Source: Hawksworthiomyces lignivorus
Taxonomy: Eukaryota > Ascomycota > Sordariomycetes > Ophiostomatales > Ophiostomataceae
Reading direction: 5' to 3'
Length of the DNA: 64,000 bases
NCBI GenBank assembly: GCA_002917075.1
Contig: NTMA01000009.1
Location: forward strand, 62,001-126,000
Shown piece by piece: positions 46,283-57,055 of the stretch (the first letter of the stretch is position 1; the number at the start of each line of letters is the position of its first letter). The notes below the pieces were generated by a model that saw only the letters and a program-made list of their open reading frames with translations, had not been told where the DNA came from and ran no database searches. Both the position numbers and the translations under genes were made by a program.

Positions 46283-47508
46283 TTAGTAGCCTGTAATTTG
46301 CTTGGGCACGTACTCGGCTTCCAGATATTCAATATCCTCCTTTGTCAGTCCCCCGCTGCTGGCGAATTTAACACTCGCAACAGCTTGGTCGATTCGTTCT
46401 TTGCTGCTGAGGCCAATGATGGGGTTCACATCCTTCTTCGTCAAGCACCATGCTGTAGCAATAGTGGCCATAGACACACCCTTCTTCTTAGCCAGCTCCT
46501 CGACGCGGTCAATGATTTTTTTGTCAATTTCACTCTCTCGGCTCCGTAGGGCTTTAAGCATCCGGTCAGAGCCCTCGCGAACAGTATCTCGGCTACCGAA
46601 TGGCCTAGCAAGGGCACCACGTGCTATCGGCGACCAGGGTATGAGTCCGACTCCACTGTCGTGGCAATACGGAATCATTTCACGCTCTAGAACATAAAGG
46701 GATTAGTTTTTTTCTCTCCGGTCGAAAGTAAATATTGGACAAAGGCAAACGAAGAGCTTCTTACCTTCCTCTCTATATATGAGGTTATAAAAGTTTTGCA
46801 TGCTGATGAATTTATGCCAGCCATGCTTATCTGCCACATTTTGCAAAGCTTGAAATTCCCAAGCAGCCATCTTTTTTCACGTTAATCGGTTATGCACAGT
46901 AAAAATTGGGAGGAAGGAGGTGGGAGAAGGGAGGGCTCATGGGGAGAATGGGGAGAACTTACACTGCTTGCTCCAATGTACCGGACCTTTCCGCTCTCCA
47001 CGACATCATTCAATGCCCTCATGATCTCTTCCCTTGGGGTGCCTCGATCCATGCGATGAATCTGAAGTACATCGATGTGCGTTCCCAGTCTCTCCACGCT
47101 CTTTTCCACAGCATCAAATATATGCTTTCTGCTCAAGCCGACGCGGTTGACATACTCATTGTTATTGGTTGATGCACTGGAAATCGGCGGCTGGGTACCA
47201 TCGTCTGAGACGCCGAAGAAACATTTGCTGAGAATGACCACGCGGTGTCTGGGGATGTTGTACTTCTTCAGAGCTTTCCCGATGATCTCCTCAGAGCGGC
47301 CGTTCGAGTAGACGTCCGCGGTGTCCCACGTATTGATGCCAGAATCGTAGGCATGCTTGAGGAGGGGTAGGGCGTCCTCCTCGTTCAGAACCCAATCTTG
47401 CCATTCCGATGTGCCATAGGACATAGCCCCTACGATAACTCGGCTGATTTTCAGGCCAGAGTTTCCAAGGCGGACGTACTCCATCTTTGCAGTACTTTCC
47501 GAAGACAT
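46283..47508 (-). CDS. Aldo/keto reductase, 3 exons
   Basis: NADPH-dependent aldo/keto reductase (aryl-alcohol-dehydrogenase-like subgroup), 351 aa. Exons on minus are 47508-46963, 46870-46765 and 46686-46283. The catalytic set is visible: Asp and Tyr in NTWDTADVYSNGRSEEIIG, Lys in VILSKCFFG and His in VLQIHRMDR. The coenzyme region follows as SMQNFYNLIYREE and GVGLIPWSPIARGALARPF, then TAWCLTKKDVNPIIGLSS near the C terminus. The start at 47508 gives MSSESTAKMEYVRLGNSGLKISR, the usual first strand. A TATATAA element lies about 230 bp upstream on minus. Probably acts on aldehydes or ketones of aromatic compounds; a functional link to the neighbouring cyclase gene is inferred from position. Confidence 0.93.
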
Positions 47509-49004
47509 TGTTGGTGAGGAGGGAGGGAGGGAGGGTAGGAGGTGGTACTGGCGCTGGGTGGTAAAGGAAGTTAGAAAATGAACCAAATTGCAACGTCCAG
47601 AGACGATAAGAGCAGCTAACTTAAAAATCAAGTCTCGGAAAGGCCGAGTATTGTCGCCTGAAGGTCGGGCATTGCCTCCAATTTATACTTGCGAGAGTTC
47701 AGCTGGATTGCGGAGTAGCTAGCGCGGGGTCGGTTATATATTAGCTCTTTTTTTCAAAGTGACAATCCATTGAGCTATTATTCGAACTTCAGTATCTCGG
47801 TAGCGTCCAACCATATGATTTACACCGCAACATCATTAATAATTGCCCTATTAAATATAAGAGACGAAGACATCTAAAAGACAGCGATTTACGGGGATAC
47901 CCCCCGGATTAAGGACTTAAACCTGTACATCTGAGTTGGTGTGGTTCGAATTCGACCTTAACAACAGACATGGGAGTTGTCGTTCCATCGGCCATAGGTG
48001 TTAAGAGTTTGAAACCGCCGAAATAGGCATAAACGATGATTATCGCTGATAAAGCATCATAGATTGTTATTTTGCATGGATCGGCTTTGGACTATTGGTT
48101 GTTTTTGATCAAATGCTTTATCTAAGTTGTCAAGCTACCGTAGTATCATCCGTTTCGGCATGGAACCACGGCAGCGAATTAAAGCTGGTAGCCTAACCAA
48201 AATAACACGATAGAGAAAATATCTTATAAAATCTATATCCACTCGGTGCTTTGTTTCTCCCACCAGAATTTTAATTTTACCAGCGTTCTTGACCAGTCTC
48301 TCAACGATTGCCCTGTCTCATAATCGACTCTCATGCCGATCCAGCTTCATTCACAGCTCGCCTCTTCAGCTTTATGACCGCCAAATACTCTGCAGGGACT
48401 ATCTGTTCGCCTATGCCAAAGTTGAACCTGTCTACTCTCAAAGGGCGGATCGTAGCAAAACTCTTTTTTCTTCGGGCCGTTATCATCTTGCTTGTCATTT
48501 CGTTAGGTTTACTTTGGCAGCTCCTTGAAGATACCGCACAATGGACTCCTTGTTCGTCGCATACAATGGTTTGGACATAATCAGAGACAAATATGAGACT
48601 TATCTTCGATATCAGTAGTGCACCGATATACAATGTGTAATTATTAAGTCAGCCAATGATCGCAGACTCGTAGATACTTACATCACATTTAACACACGTG
48701 TTAGGGGAATGGTATAAAGTCAGAGGTATATAAATTGTTCGCTTATGAAGGTCCACCCTGCTTGATCTAACACCTGCTAGCTGCAATCTACTATGGCCTA
48801 GCATTTCTTCTAGATATGGCCAGATAAAGCGATTTCAAAAGAGAAATGGTTTTCAGTGAGCAGAATTATATTATATTACGGGCTAATGTCTTGTCGTTAG
48901 TAGAGCTTCTGCCCCTGAGTAAAATAGTTACAATTCTTTTCTCGGTGTGCATTTTCTTGCAAGTCTTAAATAGCTTTTCTTTAGTTGCTGTGCATTCCAT
49001 TAAA
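47509..49004. other. Intergenic, about 1.5 kb, with one small open frame
   Basis: It begins with the promoter of the minus-strand reductase and a GC-rich inverted repeat CTCGGAAAGGCCGAG (about 47634-47648). One possible small gene is listed separately. The rest is AT-rich with no coding signal. Confidence 0.55.
48374..48580 (+). CDS. Possible small single-pass membrane protein
   Basis: 68-codon frame with one hydrophobic segment (FFLRAVIILLVISLGLLWQLL) preceded by basic residues (LKGRIVAK). The upstream 80 bases are CT-rich, like a fungal leader. No family is recognised, and chance is possible. Confidence 0.25.
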   Translation: MTAKYSAGTICSPMPKLNLSTLKGRIVAKLFFLRAVIILLVISLGLLWQLLEDTAQWTPCSSHTMVWT

Positions 49005-50310
49005 TTAGAGGCTCTTAGGAGCCCAACCGAGCTGCAGGTTGCCTCCGTCGAAAACAACAAGGGCAGCCTTGAGTGCAACGTCACCAAAGATGGAGAAGCC
49101 GATGCCGTCGTCGCTCTGGATACCGCCGAAGCACGTGCTGCTTCCCTGTTCAGTCGGGGCGAAGTTGATGTACTCGCCGGGGATAGTAATCGACGAGCCC
49201 TCGACGCCGAACTTGAAATCGGGCAGGCTGGCGCTGCACTTGAAGGTGTAGCCGCCCTGGGAGGAATCGTACTTGGCGCCGCTCACCTTCTTGTAGTATG
49301 CCGAGACGATGCTGTTGGGCAGCAGCAGGAGCGTGGTGCCCGTGTCGGCGATGCCCTCGATGGATGTGGACTTGAGAGACCCGGTACCAATGGCATAGCC
49401 CGTCGATGTCCAGCCCCAGAAGCCCTGGCTGTTATCCACATCTGTGTAGGTAATGGACCCTGTGTGCGCAGAGCTGTCGATGAACCCAAAGTTGTAGGTG
49501 CCATCTATGAGACAAAAAGCCAGAGGGTCAGTACATTGGCAAATTAGTACGCCGGAGGAAACGTTGTGCGGAATACGAACCAGCATCATGCTTCAGATCG
49601 GCAGTGAAAAGAGGCGAGTCCAAGCTAGACTGCGCGTTGTCAAAAAAGGTCTTCTGCGGAGTGGGCGTGACCGTGTTGATCGAGCTAAAGGCCAAGCCCA
49701 GCAGCCCATCAGAAGGATCCGACGTGAACTCGCTGGAGACCTTCTTGGCGGCCTCGACGGCCTGCCCCTTCACGGTCAGGCCGCCGACGGTGACGGTGTC
49801 GGTGTACACGTTACCGCTGGAGCTGCTGCCGTCGCCATACGAGATGGACCAAGAAGCGCCGCTGAGGGCCTTGGAGCTCGAGCTTTGGGACGGGTTATAG
49901 ACCGTCTGACCGTCGATCTCGCCCTTGGGGGTCTCCGAGCTGAAGACCCACAGGTCCGACGACCCGGTGTCAAAGTCCAGGTTCAGCGTCTGAGCCGGGG
50001 TGCCGATCTGCACCGGAGTCAGGTACTCTGAGTCGTACTGCGTGGGCGTGTTCTCAGCGGAGCCCTCGTCCCGCTTGGAAGCAGCAGCAGACGTGGCGTT
50101 GACGGCTTGGGCCAAGTTCGGCGGCAGCGGCTTGCCGAACTTGCGGTACGCCTTGGCATAGGCCAGAGGTCCGTTGCGGACAAAGGCCGGATTATGCACG
50201 GCGGGCACAGAGTGCACGCCGCGCGCCGGAATGCCAACATGCGCCGGAACAGCGGCTGCAAAAGCAGTGCTAGCAAGGAAAGAGATGAGAAAAGCGCCGA
50301 AGGTCTGCAT
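49005..50310 (-). CDS. Secreted pepsin-like aspartic protease, 2 exons
   Basis: Endothiapepsin/penicillopepsin-type acid protease (peptidase family A1), 409 aa. Exons on minus are 50310-49581 and 49504-49005. The 76-nt intron (GTTCGT..CATAG) joins LKHDA to [10 protein letters not shown], the standard intron-spanning region of this family. The signal peptide is at residues 1-19, followed by a basic propeptide ending near [14 protein letters not shown] with a Lys-Arg processing site. The two active-site motifs are [13 protein letters not shown] (about 112) and [11 protein letters not shown] (about 295); the flap Tyr is in [10 protein letters not shown] disulfide pair is likely between KCSASLP and STCFGG. 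It ends at [10 protein letters not shown]. Acts outside the cell at low pH. A TATATAAA box lies about 130 bp upstream. Confidence 0.95.
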
Positions 50311-52239
50311 CTTGAATCCGAATAACAAATGTAAAGTATAAAATAGAGTTTGTTATTTGTTGGAATGTGAGAGTCTGACAGAACCGGATGGTGATCTAGT
50401 TCATAGAGAAGAACAATTTATCATGAAGGGAAGTCATGTTTATATACACGACTCTTGGCCAGGAGTTCCGCGACGAACATCCAATATCACGACATCACGG
50501 ACGCTGACATGAGCGGATGCCTCGGTCAAGCTGGCAACCACCGCCATCATACTATCACTCGCTAGCTATCTCGCAGGACATCGCGATGCCAGGAATGGCA
50601 GCTGCAAAAAAACTGGCCTATGACGTGCTCGAATCGAAGCGCTAGAAGTCTGTATGGCGACGGAGAGGCGGACTTGGAACTGCTGCGATATCAACCAGGC
50701 TCTGGTGATCTCGACTGCTCCTATCGTTGGATGATGCTGCCTTGACAATCTGGCAGGCCAGTCCTTTCATTTAACAAGAAGGTAGGCTGCGCCTGGGTCG
50801 GATCGGCCATGCCTTGCATCAGCGCAAGGACTAGCATTGTATCCTACCTACTTTTTGTAGATATAGCGGCCGATCTTAGCTGGTCAGGGTCGCAGATAAG
50901 CTTGAAAGCCAAAATGGCCGGTAGTTATTCTTGGCAGGTCGTTGACTTAGCCAGTGTGTAGCTCTGGGGATGTAGTGTTGGATTGGTTGCATCAGAGGGG
51001 GGGCCAAATTTCCGCAGTTCAGTCCTCATTAGGAAGGTTCCAAAGATGGAGTAGACGACGCGGAAATGTCGCTGTAGGTCAAGCAAATGTCTCACGGGTG
51101 CGGCTGCGACCCGTGATGGATCGACAATCCTACGGTGCGCACATGAACCATTGTGCCTGAAAGCTCCTCCAACTTTGTTCCCGAACACCTCTTCTCAATG
51201 GTGATTGGCTTATCTGGTGTCTCAAAATGGACACTAGAGGGGGGAAAATAACATGTCAGAACAGACCAGATCAGCATTCCCTAGTCCGTAGCACCTGTTG
51301 ATCCGCTACCCCGGCAGTTAATGCAGCTTTTATAGCCTTCCACTAATTAGACGTCCAGACTTTTTTAACTAATCAGCGACCGAGCTCTTATATCTGACTT
51401 AGTGGCTGTTTCGTCTCTTCAGCGCCATGGTTGGGGGGGCTTTGAAAGCTTAACAGTCTACAAGCTTCAACGAGCAAAAAGTTGGTTCACTGCGTCCTAG
51501 AACGAGTAATCATTTGTTGAGCATTTTAATTACTCATGATGAGCGTTCCGCGCTCGCGCCCCTTAATCAAATAGCTGGACTCCCGGCGTGTTTTTGAGGC
51601 ACAGCGCATGTTTCCAAACAATTGTGTAAAGCAAAGTAAAGCCAAATACCTGAGAATGAAAGTTAAGTTGATTTTAAATACTAAAATCCTTTGAATTATA
51701 AATCATTAATATAATATAAGCAAGTAACCTTCCACTAGATTTTGTCTGGACTTTTTATGGAGTGTGCAAACCGTGTCTAGCTGCCAAATGTAATTTCAGA
51801 TGAGAAAAAAAGAGAGGCAGTAGCTAGAGTCATTTTCTTTAATACGAGATATATTCCCATTGAATCTATGTTGTTGCATAAAATACCTTAAAAAGGCACA
51901 TATCACGAAGTAAAACAGAGCGGTACACATATTTATTACACTCTTGTTGTGCGAGCACCCGCATCTCGAATTTCGCAAGTATTCAGACCGAGACACCTCG
52001 TGTCTAGAGATAGTCATATAAAAACGTAGTTTTTGCACAGCAGATAGTAATTAGTTTTGACATGTAACTTATTATGCTAGCTGCTCTCCCTCGTGTATGT
52101 GTCTACAATAACCAAGATTCTCGTGCTAAAGACTAGGCACAGTTTTTCCATCATGAATACTCTGTCGAATGAAACTTTGCCATGATAGGTAGAGAATGGC
52201 TCCTTTTCTGTATATCTTACAATATTAATGATACTATTC
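50311..52239. other. Intergenic, about 1.9 kb
   Basis: Holds the promoter of the aspartic protease, with a TATATAAA element on minus at about 50439-50447, and then AT-rich sequence without a credible gene. Confidence 0.6.
50439..50447 (-). promoter_or_regulatory. TATA box of the aspartic protease gene
   Basis: GTATATAAA on minus, about 130 bp before the start codon at 50310. Strong TATA consensus in a gene type usually under inducible control. Confidence 0.5.
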
Positions 52240-53075
52240 CTATGATCCTCTTCCCACGAAGCCGATACCGGCTCCAACCCAAGTCGTCGTGCGCCGCCAT
52301 GAGCATGCTCCGCTCAACCAAGTCCTAGATGGCGCCGATGTTAATGCCTCAAAATCTCGATCAATGAATTCACATGGCAAACTCACTCTGTGTTTCGAGC
52401 AATATCAGATATTTTGTAAGAATTCTCGTAAGCATGCTTAGATGCAAACCGAGCGAAAACCATCACGGTCTCATCGTTATATTCAGGCCTGTACTCCAAC
52501 ACCCAGAACGTTAAGACTTCTCGGTGAAGTGGCGACGTTTCGAATTCGTCTGCTACTTGCTTCAATGCCTTAAGCAGCTGGTCACGCGATGCTTGGTCGC
52601 TGCCTCCTGCATACATTGGCTTGAGCTCATCAACAACTACGTAATCATGTCCCTTGACTTCGCTATCTGTTGAAGCTTTCCTTTGCATAAAGCCGATGCC
52701 AGTTGGTTGGAGGAAACGGAGGTCGCTAGGGCGTGCCAACAAGCTTTCCGCACCAGCCGCGGCGCGCATGGCCTTGTATTCGGTACTCGCGCGGTGGGTC
52801 TCTGTCAGGGCAGATAAATCGTCATACCTGAATTACATGCCTATCAGTACCGATGCAGTTTTGAGTTGTGAATCTTAATAAGGTGCGGGGCCGACCCCGA
52901 ACAAGCCGTCTTACACTTCCAATCCCCGGACCCAGTGATGCGGCACAGCGTCATTGTCTTTCGCGCTGCGAAACCATGCATAAGAAAGAGCTTTAGGCTC
53001 GGAATCTTTGGTCACTTTTGCAATATCTGAGAGAAGATCCAAGAACTGCTCTGTCGTCAGCCCCCATGAGCTCAT
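52240..53075 (-). CDS. Two-domain ABM-like (dimeric alpha/beta-barrel) protein, 3 exons
   Basis: 228 aa from exons 53075-52915, 52827-52387 and 52324-52240 (minus). Introns are GTAAGA..TTCAG (87 nt) and GTGAGT..CTAG (62 nt) and exons total 687 nt. The first barrel starts TTEQFLDLLSDIAKVTKDSEP and continues LSYAWFRS and VRGLEVYDDLSALTETHRAS. The second starts DYVVVDELKPMYAGGSDQAS and continues EVLTFWVLEYRPEYNDETVMVFARFASKHAYENSY. This two-fold antibiotic-biosynthesis-monooxygenase-type layout is common in fungal clusters. The C terminus from exon 3 ends TTTWVGAGIGFVGR. ATG 53075 was chosen because the frame upstream lacks the fold's first strand, so an additional 5' exon is possible. Substrate unknown. 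Head-to-head with the gene at 53606. Confidence 0.75.
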
Positions 53076-53605
53076 CTCCGATGTACTTTTGCATGATCTG
53101 CTCACCCGATCACATGCCTGTGCCGAAGCGCAATTGCTCATTGGTGATATGATATACATTGTTTTGTTTAATGTGTTTGTTATGACCCCAAAATTAATCT
53201 TCTAGAAGTTGCAACATGTACCGTAAACAATAGAATGAATATACCAGCAAACAATGATTCGATCCAGATCTGGTCAGTCCGGAGATCGATTTGCGCACAT
53301 ACAAGCCCATTCTGTGGTTGAAGAGGAAACTCTCTTTTGAAGGCGACAAAGCAACTAGAATAACATTAGCGCTGGTCGGTATATGGTCAGTGTGGAGGCG
53401 GAAACTGAAGTCCGTGGAACTGTATCTCCAGTTACCCCTCGCCGTCGCTTTCAGCGGTGCCGGCAGCAAGAAATATCATTTCCACATTCTTTTTCAAGTC
53501 CAAGTAGAACTGTTAAGGCGCCAGTCGGCGTTATGTTAGTGACTCGAAACCCTCCTCTCAACAGTTGTTCTCTTATCTGTGTTGATCGTCATAGCATCCG
53601 CACCT
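53076..53605. promoter_or_regulatory. Shared divergent promoter (ABM-like / CMD-like genes)
   Basis: 530 bp between two start codons pointing away from each other. Contains the inverted site CGGAAACTGAAGTCCG at 53399-53414, of the type CGG-N10-CCG bound by Zn2Cys6 dimers. It is 324 bp from one start codon and 192 bp from the other. Confidence 0.5.
53399..53414. promoter_or_regulatory. Candidate Zn2Cys6 site 1 (CGG-N10-CCG)
   Basis: CGGAAACTGAAGTCCG. It shares CGGAAA and AGTCCG with site 2 at 55973-55989, which lies in the neighbouring divergent promoter. Confidence 0.5.
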
Positions 53606-54531
53606 ATGTCTGTAAAAATGTCCCAGTTAGGGAATCAATTCTTTGACGAGGTCGAGAAAATCCAATCCTCGAACAGAAAAGTAGTTTGGTATATGTGTGT
53701 TGTCGTCAACTTGGCTGCCATCAACTATCCAGAATTGTTACCTGAAGTCTGGTCGCACATCGATAGTCACCTGTTGCACAAACTGAGTCATGATGAACAG
53801 TTCAAGGTGGCCCAGAAACTTCGTGAGGCGCTGATAAAGGCGTGTGGAATAATGGGAGCAGCTAAGGTTAGAATGAAACATAAAACTCATCAAATGACGA
53901 CATATTTATACTGTATCGTGTACTGACGAGGACATCAATGAAATAGACAGGTACCGCAATGAGGACGCTTTGCAAATGCATTCCAGACAACCTGCGAGAC
54001 CCAGTGGCACGAAGGTAACAGATCTTGTTTTATTAACTATCCAGATATTATGAAATTGGCCCTAATTAATGATTAAAAGGTCGCAGGAGACACAAGAGCA
54101 AGCATCTCAGAGGGGACACGCTTTCTGGAAGAGAATCTACGCCCGAAATCCTGAGTTTGATCCCAACGCCACTATCGACGCTAGCCCGGACTACGCGTTC
54201 GTCGTGCGAGGTGAGCAATTCCCGTAGTCATTTTGTAATGAAATCTATATTTCTACAGAAAGGCGGCTAACCATGAATAGATCTGTTGTACGGAAGGATC
54301 TTCTCGTTCGATGCCATTCTCGATGACTTAGAGACTGGATATGTCATTGTGAGCACACTTATAGGGATTGACTGCCAAAATCAACTACGCAATCATATGA
54401 AGGGCATGCTATATAACGGTGCTACGCATGAGGATTTGGAATGGATACGAGACCTTTGCTTAAGCATAGCCAAACAATTAGGCGTAGCATTTAAGAGTGA
54501 GCCCAGGCCAATCCCTTCAATCGACGACTAA
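53606..54531 (+). CDS. Carboxymuconolactone-decarboxylase-like (AhpD-fold) protein, 4 exons
   Basis: 236 aa from exons 53606-53866, 53947-54014, 54080-54210 and 54281-54531, totalling 711 nt. Spliced segments read KACGIMGAAKTGTAMRTL, IPDNLRDPVARRSQETQEQA, HAFWKRIYARNPEFDPNATI and VVRDLLYGRIFSFDAILDDL, the order seen in fungal CMD-like proteins. The next stretch GYVIVSTLIGIDCQNQLRNH matches the conserved helix before the catalytic region. It has a single Cys there, not the CxxC of AhpD peroxidases, so a redox role is unlikely. In-cluster relatives take part in aromatic breakdown or metabolite tailoring; the reaction here is unknown. The first intron uses acceptor AAATAG, since the next AG gives a stop. 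Convergent with the esterase, whose stop is 117 bp away. Confidence 0.82.
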
Positions 54532-54647
54532 TGCGACCATATCGAGAGAATACCCTGACTGCCTTATCAACTTTAAGGTTTAGCGACTACTGCCTGATGT
54601 AAATAAATTCTAATTTTTATTTAATCTCTATTCTGGCCCTCTTCATA

Positions 54648-55774
54648 TCATTCTATCTTCCAACAAGAGGTTAGGTTTACCTTGGAGCTATCTTCGAAGC
54701 CCCAGCGAATAGATTCTTGTAATAGCTCATCAAATCTAGAGGTTGACTGCAGCGCCGAAAATCGGCGGAATCCGTGAGGAAGACCACTGAAGATGTGAAC
54801 CTTGGTAGGCGTTCTAAAAGCGATGCGTCAGATCTCATTCTAATTCTTTGACAGAGTTGTGTTGAGAAGACGAACTTCAAGGTAGCCAGTTTATCTGCCA
54901 AAAGCAGACCACCATCACGCAGAGGATCTCTACCAGCTACTAAGATGGCTGTCTTTGGCAACTGCTGTAATTCTTTATCACTTCTTAATGGAAGATTTAA
55001 TAAAGGATCTGCTGCGTCTTTCACGTTTAGAAGGTCTGTGAAAAACTCTATATACTCTTGAGAAATGACTGGCGCATTGGCACACTGCTCGGGAGATGTC
55101 ACTTCGCGACTAGCAAAGAGATGAAATGGGAAGGCATCTTTATGCAGTATCCATGGAACCCCAAGTATAAGTCCCCGGATATGGAGTCCTGGAGGTTGCT
55201 CCGCACCGCTAATAGTACCAAGTGTCGCACTTGCTGCCACAGCAGCGCCTGCAGAGAGCCCACCGACGACAACGTTGGCAGAATCCAAGCCAAGCACATC
55301 TTTATGGCTTGTAATCCACCGCATGCTATCGTGAGCATCATTATGAGCGATGGGGTGAGAAAAAGCGGGTGTGTGCCGGTAGCAGGCGTGTAGCACGAGG
55401 ATGCCGAGCTCTGCCGCAAGGGAAGAGCAAAGAAAGCGCTCCGAGCCGAGGCTGCCGAACAGATACCCTCCACCATGGAAATATATAAACGCTGGCAATA
55501 ATCTGGCTCCTGAAACTCTCGAACGATATGCACGGACCGTCACTGTCGAACCATCCCGCGTTGGGCAGGAGAAGTCCTCGAAGCGTATCTTATCGTCTAG
55601 GCCATGGGCCGCGCACAGGGCAACTGATGCGTCATCACGGACGGCGTTGGTTTGTGCTTGAATCTCCTCTGGAGTCAGGCCACGTGGGGGTAGCCCGGGC
55701 TGGCCAGCGGCCGTGTTGGTTTCGACAAAAGCTTCCCACTCAGGGCTGACTACTCCGTACTGTGAGAAATCCAT
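54648..55774 (-). CDS. Alpha/beta-hydrolase, hormone-sensitive-lipase (esterase) family, 2 exons
   Basis: 354 aa from exons 55774-54876 and 54813-54648 (minus). The 62-nt intron (GTTCGT..TTTTAG) is essential: without it the frame loses the catalytic His region, and with it the protein reads LATLKTPTKVHIFSGLPHGF then RRFSALQS. The oxyanion-hole motif is FHGGGYLFGS (about 96), the nucleophile motif GLSAGA with Ser (about 171), a likely acid within LVAGRDPLRDGG, and His in PHGF (about 312). Cytosolic, with no signal peptide. It probably cleaves a carboxylic ester or lactone; the substrate is unknown. Head-to-head with the SDR gene and sharing its promoter, which suggests joint regulation. Confidence 0.9.
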
Positions 55775-56119
55775 TGGAGTCAAGAAATAAGTAGCTGTAG
55801 TAGCATGTGGACGGGGATATGGTGATGTTGGTATTCATGAAAATCCAGTTCGGCCTACTTCTTACACAGGCTAAGCAGGATGTGGCATCCCTTATCGTAG
55901 TTCTCTTTTCACATTGAAACTCTGCAGGTGCAAATATGCAGGAACTACTAGTTCTCCGGCTTCTGATTCTTTCGGAAATCGAAAGTCCGGTGCTGATCAT
56001 CTTTTAAGTAGCAGCAGGGTAAAGTGATGGATAAGTATGCACAATTATTAAAGGTAGCACATTAGGGAACTCAGTATTGACTCAAGATAGCAGAAACGCC
56101 TAAGCATTGCCAGAAGAAA
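55775..56119. promoter_or_regulatory. Shared divergent promoter (esterase / SDR genes)
   Basis: 345 bp between opposed start codons. It carries CGGAAATCGAAAGTCCG at 55973-55989 (CGG-N11-CCG), near-identical in its outer parts to the site in the other divergent promoter. Confidence 0.55.
55973..55989. promoter_or_regulatory. Candidate Zn2Cys6 site 2 (CGG-N11-CCG)
   Basis: CGGAAATCGAAAGTCCG, 199 bp before the esterase start and 131 bp before the SDR start. Confidence 0.5.
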
Positions 56120-57055
56120 ATGAACGATATCTCAGCAGATTTCCCTCCAAAGCCTAACCGGTCGCTTTCTGGCAAGACTGCTATTGTAACTGGGGCTGGG
56201 GCACAAGGCGACGGCATCGGAAATGGAAGAGCTATCGCCATCCTCCTTGCTGAGGATGGCGCGTCAGTAGTTTGCGTTGACCGCTTCTTAGAGCTTGCTC
56301 AGCGGACTGTGCAGATAATTGAGCAAGGTCTAAGCAAGCCCAACGGAACCTTGACACCAGATAAAGGCAAGGCTATTGCCGTAGAGGCCGATGTGGCTTC
56401 TGAACAGGACTGCAAGAAAGTCATTGACACGGCCATGTCTGTATTTGGCCGAGTGGACATACTATGCAACAACGTCGGCATAATGGGCGCGACAGGCACA
56501 GCTACTGAGGTAGATATACTGAAGTGGGCACAAGGGCTAGAAGTAAACGTTACGAGCATGATGCTGATGGCACGGTTTGCCATCCCGGCAATGCTGCAAA
56601 ATGAGACGACCATCGGTCATCCTATTCGTGGAAGCATAGTCAACCTCGGCTCAGTTGCAGGCCTCCAAGGCGGCACTCCCCACTTGCTGTATCCAACATC
56701 TAAAGGTGCCGTGGTAAATATGACGCGGGCGATGGCAGCACATCACGGCAAAGACGGTATCAGAGTCAACTGCGTGTGTCCAGGTATGTCCATCAAACAC
56801 TCCTCGCCCAGTCAGACATTTTCTATGCTAATGACTGAACATTTCATAGGCATGCTATACACGCCTATGATATACGGTGGTGGTATGAGTGAGGAGATGC
56901 GCGAACGGCGCCGTAAACGCAGTCTTCTTCAGACAGAAGGCACTGCCTGGGACTGCGCGGGTGCAGTCCGCTTTTTAGCTGGAGACGAGGCACGCTGGAT
57001 AACAGGAACCATTTTAACAGTAGACGCCGGGGCTACGGCAGCTGGGTTTGTGTAA
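56120..57055 (+). CDS. Short-chain dehydrogenase/reductase, 2 exons
   Basis: NAD(P)-dependent classical SDR, 289 aa, from exons 56120-56783 and 56850-57055. The 66-nt intron (GTATGT..CATAG) keeps frame if retained, but removal gives the clean VNCVCPGMLYTPMIYGGGMS. The cofactor motif is expanded, TGAGAQGDGIGNGRAIA, followed by CVDRF, where an acidic residue after the second strand suggests NAD preference. Then come NNVGIMG (NNAG variant), the catalytic Ser in IVNLGSVAGLQG, YPTSK for the Tyr-Lys pair, and the ending WITGTILTVDAGATA. Soluble; oxidises or reduces a hydroxyl/keto group of an unknown compound. Part of the divergent pair with the esterase. Confidence 0.92.
   Translation: MNDISADFPPKPNRSLSGKTAIVTGAGAQGDGIGNGRAIAILLAEDGASVVCVDRFLELAQRTVQIIEQGLSKPNGTLTPDKGKAIAVEADVASEQDCKKVIDTAMSVFGRVDILCNNVGIMGATGTATEVDILKWAQGLEVNVTSMMLMARFAIPAMLQNETTIGHPIRGSIVNLGSVAGLQGGTPHLLYPTSKGAVVNMTRAMAAHHGKDGIRVNCVCPGMSIKHSSPSQTFSMLMTEHFIGMLYTPMIYGGGMSEEMRERRRKRSLLQTEGTAWDCAGAVRFLAGDEARWITGTILTVDAGATAAGFV

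Noticed and set aside
47900..47970. tRNA-like sequence with GGTTCGAATTC
   Set aside because: The B-box-like word is present but the stem bases around it do not pair and no acceptor stem can be formed.
54648..55774. Reading the esterase as one exon with a truncated, inactive C terminus
   Set aside because: A good intron (54814-54875) restores PHGF and the catalytic His, so the gene is probably intact.
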